A DNA stretch of 50,485 nt from Thermoflexales bacterium (GTDB lineage: Bacteria; Chloroflexota; Anaerolineae; J036; Brachytrichaceae), in contig JANWVF010000003.1 in assembly GCA_025056965.1 (NCBI GenBank), positions 1 through 50,485 on the forward strand. The letters are read 5' to 3'. The translations under genes were made by a program, and so were the position numbers. This document shows, one piece after another, positions 26,666-34,115 of this stretch; position 1 is the first letter of the stretch, and each line of letters starts with the position of its first letter. Below the pieces are notes generated by a model. That model was given only the letters and a program-made list of their open reading frames with translations. It was not told the origin of the DNA and searched no databases.

Positions 26666-28108
26666 TTATGCTGCTTCCATCGTCATCACCATTTGCTCGC
26701 GGGTGAGCTTGCGGAACTGCTCCACGTTCACGCGAGCCATCAGGTTCATGGCGACGAAGCACATCGCGATCGCCACGATGAAGACGAAGCCGTAAGAGGC
26801 AGCATGGCTGCCGGTGGCCTGGATGCCGATGTCGCGCATCGCGCCGCCGGCGAACTGCGCGAAGCCGTTCGACAGCGCTTGCGCCATGCCCCACGCGCCC
26901 ATCAATGAGCCGGTCTCGCCCGGCACGGTCATATCCATCATCATCGAGAGCGCGCCTACGTTGAACACGCCCATGCCGACGCCCAGAACGGCGATGCCGG
27001 CATACATCAGCGGCAGCAGGTGCGCCATGGCCGAGACAAACAGCAGGGCGAAGCCGACGCCGGACACGACCAAGCCCCAGTCGGCGATGCGGCGCTTAGG
27101 GATGGGCCACTTGCTGGCCACGATGCCCATTACCAACATAGCGATGATCGTGCCCATGCCCATAATCGGCTGGAATTGCGCCGTCTGGCGCGGGGCGAGC
27201 TTGAACACGTCTGCCCCAAACGGCTCAAGGATGCTATCCTGCACAAACAGGGCGAAGATCGCGATTACGATGAAGAAGAAGAACACGCGCGCCTGTGGGT
27301 TGGTGAAGATGCGCGCATACGCCTCGCCGAGCCGCAACGGCGGGCGCTTCTCTACAGCCGCGATCTCCTCCGCCGTCAGCCGCCGCTCCAGGCCGATCAG
27401 CGGGAGCAACCCGATCAGCGACACAACTGGCCCGGCCAGGAAGAACTTGGGCATCATCTGCACGGCCACTTGGCCGCGAATGGCGGCGCAGGCCTCCGTG
27501 GTGCATGCCGGCGGCGCACCGGCCTGCGTGTCGGCGATCTGCAAGATGATCGAGCTGACAATGCCGGTGATCACGATGAACACGATCTGGAACAGCCAGA
27601 CAGTAGCAACCACGGCCGGGCGATTCTTCTTGCCCTCGGTCATCTCCGCGATCAGAGTGTTGTGTGCGTCGCCGTTCGCTGCAAAGCCAAAGCCGAAGCC
27701 CATCAGGCTCAGCAGCATCAGCAGCAGATAGATCGTCTCGCCCTCCGCGTAGCGCACGGCAAAGAACGGCAGCGGCACCAACGAGATCGCCGCGAACATC
27801 AACCCGAAGGCCATCACCGGCGTGCGGCGCAGCCCGAAGAACGCGCGGCGATCGGCGTAGCGGCCGGCCGACACCTGGAAGACGTTCATCAGACGATAGG
27901 CGAAATACAGGCCGCCGATGACGGCAGCGGCGATGGCCAGCTCGTTGATCATCACGCGGTTGAACACGCTGAGCAGCATCGTGAATAGATAGGCCACACC
28001 CAGCTTGGGCAGCGTCAGGCGCGCGATGGCCAACACCGGCAGGCGATCTGCCGCTCCTTGCGCACGGGGGCGCGTCTCCTTGAACGATCGAGCAGGTGAT
28101 GATGACAT
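26666..28108 (-). CDS. PucC/LhaA-family (BCD) major facilitator protein 2
   Basis: 480 residues with twelve predicted membrane segments, paralogous to the protein at 20904-22271 (shared LTLPKLG/LSKLGI start, N-F-N-R-V motif, LERRLxxEEIA loop and a VQ(D/E) motif in the second half). An insertion of about 20 residues with two Cys (PACTTEAC) lies between segments 6 and 7. It is expected to act in pigment or light-harvesting complex assembly. A near-perfect ribosome site (AGGAGG) lies eight bases before the ATG. It is the first unambiguous gene of the superoperon. Confidence 0.9.
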   Translation of the reverse strand: MSSSPARSFKETRPRAQGAADRLPVLAIARLTLPKLGVAYLFTMLLSVFNRVMINELAIAAAVIGGLYFAYRLMNVFQVSAGRYADRRAFFGLRRTPVMAFGLMFAAISLVPLPFFAVRYAEGETIYLLLMLLSLMGFGFGFAANGDAHNTLIAEMTEGKKNRPAVVATVWLFQIVFIVITGIVSSIILQIADTQAGAPPACTTEACAAIRGQVAVQMMPKFFLAGPVVSLIGLLPLIGLERRLTAEEIAAVEKRPPLRLGEAYARIFTNPQARVFFFFIVIAIFALFVQDSILEPFGADVFKLAPRQTAQFQPIMGMGTIIAMLVMGIVASKWPIPKRRIADWGLVVSGVGFALLFVSAMAHLLPLMYAGIAVLGVGMGVFNVGALSMMMDMTVPGETGSLMGAWGMAQALSNGFAQFAGGAMRDIGIQATGSHAASYGFVFIVAIAMCFVAMNLMARVNVEQFRKLTREQMVMTMEAA

Positions 28109-28112
28109 TGAA

Positions 28113-28586
28113 TTAACCTCCTAAAAGTGAAATTGAAAAGGCGAGGGCTCGACACGCAATGTCGCGCATCGAACCCTCACCTTGTGGGAACGAGTGATTT
28201 GGCTCTAGGCACGGTGGCGCACCGCAGGATAGGTGCGCGCGGCGGATGAACTCAAGCAGCTCGCGCAACGCCCAGGCGCGGCGCATCCGGCGCAGGAGAT
28301 GAACGATCAACGCATCCGGCTGCGGTGATACCCGAAAAGTCTGACGTCCTGCGCGGCCGGCCAGCCCGATGAATATGAGCGCCAGCAACACGCTCAGGGC
28401 AAACGCCACGTGCAGGCCTTGCAACGGGTCGCGCCAGTCGCCCAGCAGCGCCACCAAGCCGAACGTGATCACCGCGAAGTGCGCCACGAACAAGCGATCC
28501 GGATATGCCGTGCTGGACCAATATCTGGAGAGACATCGCGCGTTCCAGATCACCAGGTGCAATCGGCGAACCCGATGCGTGATCAC
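28113..28586 (-). CDS. Possible small membrane protein at the head of the operon
   Basis: A 157-codon frame with GTG start at 28586. Roughly from 28500 to 28260 it has strong third-position GC and encodes two hydrophobic segments (around DRLFVAHFAVITFGLVALLG and LHVAFALSVLLALIFIGL) and a basic tail (LLRRMRRAW), so this part looks truly coding. The last 45 or so codons run through the terminator hairpin and the next gene's ribosome site and lose coding bias, suggesting a frameshifted or eroded 3' end. No ribosome site is visible at the GTG, so translation would be near leaderless. No family was recognised; it could be a decaying gene. Confidence 0.4.
   Translation of the reverse strand: MITHRVRRLHLVIWNARCLSRYWSSTAYPDRLFVAHFAVITFGLVALLGDWRDPLQGLHVAFALSVLLALIFIGLAGRAGRQTFRVSPQPDALIVHLLRRMRRAWALRELLEFIRRAHLSCGAPPCLEPNHSFPQGEGSMRDIACRALAFSISLLGG
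28117..28122 (-). promoter_or_regulatory. Strong ribosome binding site of pucC-like 2
   Basis: AGGAGG on the minus strand, eight bases before the ATG at 28108. It lies immediately after the terminator-like hairpin and T-run. Confidence 0.85.
28136..28181 (-). terminator. Intrinsic terminator or attenuator ahead of the bacteriochlorophyll superoperon
   Basis: On the minus strand GGTGAGGGTTCGATGCGC (from 28181) pairs along 18 positions with GCGTGTCGAGCCCTCGCC (to 28140) around the loop GACATT. Four of the pairs are G-U, so the structure is an RNA hairpin rather than a DNA palindrome. TTTT follows directly (28139-28136). It lies between the candidate promoter near 28600 and the first pucC-like gene, so it would stop or limit transcription into the operon. 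It may be constitutive, partial, or controlled by the leader. Confidence 0.8.
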
Positions 28587-28594
28587 ATTCTTAG

Positions 28595-28622
28595 AGTATG
28601 TTTAACATTCGAGCGCCTACAA
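28595..28622 (-). promoter_or_regulatory. Candidate promoter of the bacteriochlorophyll superoperon
   Basis: On the minus strand TTGTAG (28622-28617) and CATACT (28600-28595) are separated by 16 bases, a moderate match to the -35/-10 pattern. It is directly downstream of an 8-7-8 palindrome and in the only sizeable non-coding gap before the operon. The score is modest; the position gives most of the support. Confidence 0.35.
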
Positions 28623-28630
28623 TCAGGCGT

Positions 28631-28653
28631 ATGTCATGTTTCCAGCATGACAT
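28631..28653. promoter_or_regulatory. Operator-like palindrome upstream of the superoperon
   Basis: ATGTCATG and CATGACAT are perfect inverted 8-base arms around a 7-base spacer. The site ends about 8 bases upstream of the candidate -35. Such a dyad is typical for a dimeric transcription factor. The inner TGTC-N13-GACA is close to, but not the same spacing as, the TGT-N12-ACA site of PpsR/CrtJ. Confidence 0.5.
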
Positions 28654-28806
28654 TCGTCGGCTAAACAAAGCTACTGCAGGGTAGCCACAACAGCTATGCA
28701 AAGCCGGCGCATAGAACACGTCAAAGGATCGCATGATGTTTGTATGCGGGGTGCAAAGCGGACAATCAGCCTGTACGCAGGCCGCGCCGAATGTCGAGCA
28801 GCGTCG

Positions 28807-31800
28807 TCAGTGCTTCCGAACGATCGGCATAAACGCTGCCGGCGCAATGGCGCGGGCGCTCAGGACGGCCTGGGCCGGCGCACCGCTGCCTTGCGCCTGA
28901 ATCAGCGCCACGTCAGTCTGGCCCGGCGTCGCCGTCAGAGGCACGGTCACGCTGATGATCGAGGTGCCCACGCCGTTGGGGGCGATCGTTTGACCGGCCG
29001 GCACAATCACCGTAGGCCAGCCGGCGTTGGCCCGCATGAGCGTGACGGTATCGGCAACATTGCTGGTGTTCGTATAGTGCGCAGTGTAGGTCAGCACCTG
29101 GCCGACTAGGCCGCTGCGCGTAGCCGGAGCGATGGAGAGCGTCACGCTATAGGAGGCTTGCGCAGTGGTGGTGAGACGCGCCGTCGCCGAGGCCGGCGGG
29201 GTGCGTGGGTCGCCGAGCGCCTGCGCGCGCACCTGTCCAGCGCTCTGGCTGCCGCTCGGCGCGCCGCTTGGAACGCTGACCGTCACCTGCACGGTCTGCC
29301 CTTGTCCAGGAGGCAGCACAACACTCGATAGGCTCAGGGTCGTCGGCCAGCTGTGGCCGATGAGCGAGAGCGCAAACGCGGCGCTGAGCGTGCCAGTGTT
29401 GGTCAGACCGAGCGAGTAAACGGCCGTTTGGCCCGGCATCGCAGATAGAGAGGCCGTCACCGGCTGCCAGGCCACAGCGTAATCTTCAACGACCACTGTC
29501 TGGCTGAACACGTCCGTATCGCACGCATGCGCCGCCGTGAGTATCACGGTGTAGGCGCCGGTAGTGGTGTACGCGTGGGTCGGCGCGCCAATTGTGCTGG
29601 TCACGCCATCGCCGAAGCTCCACTGGTAAGTCGTCGCGTCCTGGCTCTGGTTGACGAATGCCAACGGGAATTGCACCAGCGCCGGGGCAGGATATGTGAA
29701 AGCAGCCGTCGCGGACACCTCACTGAGCGTGGCGGTCAACGGCAGGCCGACGAGCGGCGTGGGCCAACCCGAGGCGGTCACCGTATACGCATTGTTCACA
29801 ATCAGCGTGCCGGAGGGGACGCAGGCCGGCAGCACCGTCAGCGTCACGCTCAGGGCGCCATTGGCAGGGATGCTCAATCCGGTCCAGACGACTTGATCGC
29901 CCTGCAGGGATGCGCCATGCGAGGCCGTCACAAACGTCGTGTTGGCCGGTAACGTATCGGTTAGCCTCACCTGCGAGGCCGGCCCGCCGCTGTTCGACAC
30001 AACCAGGGTGTAGGTGGCCGGCAAGCCGGCGCGCAAGGCGCTGACCGCCTTTGACAAGCCGCTTAATGCCGGCGGCGGAGGCAGCACGGTCATCGTCACC
30101 GGATACATGCGCACCGGCTGATTAGCCGGGTCGTTGTTCAGGAGGGTTACCCAGCCGGTATACACGCCGGCTGCGGATACTGCCGACGCGTCGAAGGTGA
30201 ACGTGACGCTCGCTGCGTCGCCCGGCGCGACAGCTGCGCTCGTCGGCGCGAGCGTCAACCATGGGATGTCGGTCGGGTCGCAATCGGGCGCGCCGGGATA
30301 GCGGAAACAGATCGCCATGCTGTTGGTCAGCACCGCTTGGTTGTGAGAATACTGCAAGTAATTCGCGTTGTTCCGGCGAATACCGACCGTGGCGCTGGCG
30401 CCGCGATCGAAGGACGCATTGCCGAAGAAGACGTCCTGATACTGGAACTTCAGGTTGTTGGAGCCTTCATACAAGACCATTTGCGCCGTCATCGCGCCGA
30501 TGTTGTTGTAGCGCGGTCGGTTGTGCCACTGCACGACGAAGCGGCGGTTGGGAGCAACGCCCACCGTCTTGTAGTAGACCGCGCCGGTCTCGTCATCCAG
30601 GTCGTCCCAGAACGGCGCGATCAGGTTGTTGATGCTTGTCGTCGCCAGCGGCTCATTGGCAAAGGGCACGTCCCCGCTCGTGGCGTTGAACAAGGCAGCC
30701 CCATTATTGCCGAGGCGCAGGCTGGTCGCGCTGATGCCGTAGAACGTGAACGCAAACGGTAGCGTGACGTTCGCCTCGGCGTCGTCACTCAGCGCTAGCG
30801 CCGTGCCATCGGTCGCGTCAATCCACTGATACTGGGCGTTGCCGGTCAAGCTGTCGGCATAGGTGTAGCCGAAGGCATCCGAGCCGCTCGAGCTGAGCTG
30901 CCCTTCCGACAAAGTGACCTGCAGTGCGCCTGTGCCGGCGTTGCTGATGACTAGCGTCTGCGTGGCCTGCTGACCCAGGTGCAGCGTCACGCTCAGACCA
31001 TGCGCAGGGGTAAGCGTCATGCTGGCCGAACCCAGCGCAAAGTCCTGGCGCGCCAGGTTGCTGGGCGGGACGACCACAGTTGCCGTCGCCGGGCTATAGA
31101 GCGAGGCAGAAGCCGTCACCACATATGCGCCGGGCGGCAGTGTGAGCTCGTAGTAGCCGTCCCCGTCGGTCAGCGTGCCGGTCAGGCCGGGGGCGACCTG
31201 TACCTGTGCGCCGGCGATTGGGTTGCCGTTGACCAAGCTGGTCACATAGCCCCACAGCAGCCCGTTTGTCGTCAGGGGACTAAGGGCAAAGTTCTGCGCC
31301 TGGTTGCCGGTCAGGTTCACCAAAGCCGTGCCGGGCTGGTGCAGCGGCGCCTGCGCCGTCACAGTATATATGCCACCTGGCAGCGTCAGCGTGTAGAAGC
31401 CACCGGGCAGGACGGTGCTCGTCTGGGTGATCCACGCACCGGGCGGGCCATACACCTGCACGGTGGCCGAGAGCGGCGCGCTGGTGAAGGCGCTGGTGAC
31501 CTGGCCGGTCAGCGTGTAAAGCGCCGTCTGGGTCAGCGTGAACGCCAGGGTGGTCACGGCATCGGTGATCACCTGCACGGGAGACTGCGTCTGGAGCGTG
31601 TAGCCGTACTTCCAGGCATTGACCGTATATGCCCCCGGCGGGATGGTGGCGCTGAAGTAGCCGGCAGCGTTAGTCGTCAACGACGGCCTACTGTTCGGCC
31701 AGACCGTCGCGCCGGCCAGCGGCACATTCAGCGTAGCGTCGTGTACGGTGCCGTCCAGGTAGCCCCGCGCTTGCACGGCGTTGTATACCAGCAGCGCGAA

Positions 31801-33984
31801 ATCTTGATCGGTAGGGTCACCGTTGCCCGGCACGCCATCGCCGGCGATGTTGGTAGCCGTGACGATTACAGTGAACGGCCCGCTGAGGCCGGCAGGCAGG
31901 AAGACGCTTTCTACGTTATTGCGCGGATCGGGGCTGCCGCCGGTGACCGACTGCGCGCCGGAGAAGACGTTGCCGCGGTAGGTCTGCCCACCGACGACGA
32001 CGGCTAGGTCGAGGTTGTTGACATAGCTGTTGCCGATAGTCGGGCCGGGCGCGTCCGTCCAGGCCAGCGTGACGCGGAACGGCTTGGACGAATCGGCTAC
32101 TTGGCCCTGCAACTGGAAGACCTGGCCGGTCGCGCCGAGCAGGTGAGACTGATCCACCACCAGGCGCGATGCATCGTCGAAGGCGCGGCTGAGCAGCGTC
32201 TCACCGTAACCTTGGCTGTTCGACGGCAAATTGCCGCCGGCGCCGGTGCCAGTCAGATAGCGCGTGGCGTTGATCAGCCAGGCTTTGGTCATGGCCGGGC
32301 TAGGCGGCTGGCCGCCGAAATGCGTGCGATACCAGTAATGCACCAGCGAGGCCGCGCCGGCGACGGCCGGCGTAGAGTGACTGGTGCCGGACGACGCGGC
32401 ATACAGCGTCTGACCGGTCGGCATGTACTGATCGCATACACCGGAGCCATCGTAGCCGCTGACCTGCGACGCGGCTCCTTGGATGTGCGTGCCGGGCGCC
32501 ACCAAATCGGGCTTGACGCGCTGATCGTCGGTCGGACCTCGGCTGGAGAAGCTCGCCATGTCCTGCGCGTTGTCGCTGCCGGTGGGGCCGATCCCACATC
32601 CGTCGGTCCACGTGGGGCGAACGCTCTCCGCCGCGCCGACGGTGATCACGTTCTTGGCGTTGCCCGGCGAGCCGGTAGTGTTGCTGCCGCTGCCGGAGTT
32701 GCCGGCAGCAAACAGGATGGTGATCTCCTGATTGCCGGCGAACGCGCCGCCGCCCGGCTGCGCGTCGCGCACCAGCGCATCGTAAGCTTGGTCATCGCTG
32801 GTGTAAGCGCCGCCGGTGTTCGCTCCCCACGAGTTCGTGCTGATGCGACCGCCCAGGGCATAAGTCCGGCTGATCAGGCCCGTGAAATTGTCTCCGGGCA
32901 GGTCCCAGAAGCCGGCGTTGTTGAAGACCTTCGAGCCGGCTACTCGGCCGAACGGATTGACGCCGAGGCCGTAGTTATAGCCCGCGCCGTCCTCGTAGGG
33001 AAAACCGGCACGGGCGTTGTAGCCGGCCACGATCGAGGCGTTGATGGTGCCGTGCCCTCCTCGGCCGTCGGCGCTCGGGTCACTGGTCCAGTTGGTGTTA
33101 TAGACCAAGCGATCGGTCTGGGTGATTTGGCCGAACAAATAGAAGTCGGCGTGGATCGGTGTGGCCGCGCCGTTGTCAATGCCGTCGTCGGTCACGTCCA
33201 CGATTGGATAATCGGCCGGGTTGGTGGAGAAGCCGCGCGATAGCAGCCAGGCCAGATAGCCCGGGCCGGTCGGCTGTGTTCCGGACGGGTTGAGCGCGCC
33301 GGCCATGATCTGGTTTTGCAGTTCATCGCGCTTGCGCATCACCGGGCGCGGCTCGATGTTCACTACGTCCGGGTAGGCGGCGATCTCGGCCAGCGCCGCA
33401 GCCGGCAGCCGCACGGCTAGGTTGCGATAGCTCAGCAGCTCATAGGGCGGACGCACCACGGCAGTAGCGTGCTTTAAGATTTGCTCAACCGTCCGGTCGG
33501 CCAGCGGGTGGTCGAACACCTGAACGATCACTTCGACTTCGCTAATCGCTTCTTTATCGGATTCGCTCGCGCCAAGCATCGCAGCCAAATCAGGGTGGAG
33601 GGCATAGGTCGGCTGAAAAGCTCCGCTCCAACGCAGCGGCGCTTTCGTCGCCAGCCGGGCCAGCGCTGCGCCGTTCCCCCACACCAGATACGCGCCTTCC
33701 GGCACGTAGGTGACCACCTGCAAGCCGGCGTCGAGCATGGCTTGATGCCATTCCTCTTGGATCGGGCCGCCGAACTGAACAAGCTGCAGGCCGGCCTGGT
33801 CGGCAGCGACGAGCCGACTCGGCAACTTCGGCAAGGTCGGCGACGCTTCTTTGAGCGGGTCAAACGCGCCGACGCGCAGATGAATGCGCCACGGCTCAGA
33901 GGGCTGACGAGGAGCTTGGCCGGCGACGGGCTGTGGCGCCACCAAAGCAGCCAACAGTGGGACGAGTGCGACCAGCAAGCGCAT
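28807..33984 (-). CDS. Large secreted subtilisin-family (S8) protease with repeat, PKD-like and DUF11-like domains
   Basis: About 1725 residues from the ATG at 33984 (a GTG at 33990 is in frame). A signal peptide spans residues 1-23 (ends AGQA). After a propeptide-like region the S8 domain has triad D266 (VTDDGID), H311 (GHGT) and S535 (GTSHS). Further on are several carboxypeptidase-regulatory-like repeats (about 740-1000), a stretch with AYQW-like aromatic repeats, a DUF11-like beta domain, a PKD-like domain (YQWSFGDGVTS) and two NEW3-like beta domains. The C-terminus ends in AFMPIVRKH. The protein is probably exported for degradation of external proteins and held at the surface. It lies after the second protease on the same strand with its own hairpin-rich spacer. 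Confidence 0.92.
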   Translation of the reverse strand: MRLLVALVPLLAALVAPQPVAGQAPRQPSEPWRIHLRVGAFDPLKEASPTLPKLPSRLVAADQAGLQLVQFGGPIQEEWHQAMLDAGLQVVTYVPEGAYLVWGNGAALARLATKAPLRWSGAFQPTYALHPDLAAMLGASESDKEAISEVEVIVQVFDHPLADRTVEQILKHATAVVRPPYELLSYRNLAVRLPAAALAEIAAYPDVVNIEPRPVMRKRDELQNQIMAGALNPSGTQPTGPGYLAWLLSRGFSTNPADYPIVDVTDDGIDNGAATPIHADFYLFGQITQTDRLVYNTNWTSDPSADGRGGHGTINASIVAGYNARAGFPYEDGAGYNYGLGVNPFGRVAGSKVFNNAGFWDLPGDNFTGLISRTYALGGRISTNSWGANTGGAYTSDDQAYDALVRDAQPGGGAFAGNQEITILFAAGNSGSGSNTTGSPGNAKNVITVGAAESVRPTWTDGCGIGPTGSDNAQDMASFSSRGPTDDQRVKPDLVAPGTHIQGAASQVSGYDGSGVCDQYMPTGQTLYAASSGTSHSTPAVAGAASLVHYWYRTHFGGQPPSPAMTKAWLINATRYLTGTGAGGNLPSNSQGYGETLLSRAFDDASRLVVDQSHLLGATGQVFQLQGQVADSSKPFRVTLAWTDAPGPTIGNSYVNNLDLAVVVGGQTYRGNVFSGAQSVTGGSPDPRNNVESVFLPAGLSGPFTVIVTATNIAGDGVPGNGDPTDQDFALLVYNAVQARGYLDGTVHDATLNVPLAGATVWPNSRPSLTTNAAGYFSATIPPGAYTVNAWKYGYTLQTQSPVQVITDAVTTLAFTLTQTALYTLTGQVTSAFTSAPLSATVQVYGPPGAWITQTSTVLPGGFYTLTLPGGIYTVTAQAPLHQPGTALVNLTGNQAQNFALSPLTTNGLLWGYVTSLVNGNPIAGAQVQVAPGLTGTLTDGDGYYELTLPPGAYVVTASASLYSPATATVVVPPSNLARQDFALGSASMTLTPAHGLSVTLHLGQQATQTLVISNAGTGALQVTLSEGQLSSSGSDAFGYTYADSLTGNAQYQWIDATDGTALALSDDAEANVTLPFAFTFYGISATSLRLGNNGAALFNATSGDVPFANEPLATTSINNLIAPFWDDLDDETGAVYYKTVGVAPNRRFVVQWHNRPRYNNIGAMTAQMVLYEGSNNLKFQYQDVFFGNASFDRGASATVGIRRNNANYLQYSHNQAVLTNSMAICFRYPGAPDCDPTDIPWLTLAPTSAAVAPGDAASVTFTFDASAVSAAGVYTGWVTLLNNDPANQPVRMYPVTMTVLPPPPALSGLSKAVSALRAGLPATYTLVVSNSGGPASQVRLTDTLPANTTFVTASHGASLQGDQVVWTGLSIPANGALSVTLTVLPACVPSGTLIVNNAYTVTASGWPTPLVGLPLTATLSEVSATAAFTYPAPALVQFPLAFVNQSQDATTYQWSFGDGVTSTIGAPTHAYTTTGAYTVILTAAHACDTDVFSQTVVVEDYAVAWQPVTASLSAMPGQTAVYSLGLTNTGTLSAAFALSLIGHSWPTTLSLSSVVLPPGQGQTVQVTVSVPSGAPSGSQSAGQVRAQALGDPRTPPASATARLTTTAQASYSVTLSIAPATRSGLVGQVLTYTAHYTNTSNVADTVTLMRANAGWPTVIVPAGQTIAPNGVGTSIISVTVPLTATPGQTDVALIQAQGSGAPAQAVLSARAIAPAAFMPIVRKH

Positions 33985-34014
33985 CGTCACAATTATCGCT
34001 GCTTAAGTGGGAAT

Positions 34015-34029
34015 CCGGCCTTTGCCGGA
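34015..34029 (-). terminator. Second hairpin in the spacer between the two proteases
   Basis: CCGGC and GCCGG arms, extended by one T-A pair, enclose a 4-base loop on the minus strand, followed by a short T-containing stretch. It may support termination of the upstream protease gene. Confidence 0.3.
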
Positions 34030-34061
34030 AGCCTAGCCCATGCCGAGGAGCAGGCACAAAG

Positions 34062-34101
34062 GTGCCGGCAGCCGCCGGCCTCACCGGTCGGCTGCCGGCA
34101 C
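34062..34101 (-). terminator. Long hairpin terminator after the 2072-residue protease
   Basis: Perfect 12-base arms (GTGCCGGCAGCC/GGCTGCCGGCAC) enclose a 16-base loop that itself contains CCGG dyads. It begins 14 bases after the stop codon at 34116 and is followed on the minus strand by CTTTGTG, a weak T-run. It is the best termination signal between the two protease genes. Confidence 0.65.
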
Positions 34102-34115
34102 TCGATCTCAACCTG

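Noticed and set aside
28260-28500. Light-harvesting polypeptides encoded by the two helices of the leader ORF
   Set aside because: The helices have lengths like antenna polypeptides, but the histidine expected near the tryptophan at the end of the beta helix is missing and both helices are in one frame.
28631-28653. PpsR/CrtJ binding site
   Set aside because: The known pattern is TGT-N12-ACA; here the TGT and ACA are 15 bases apart, so only a general operator call is justified.
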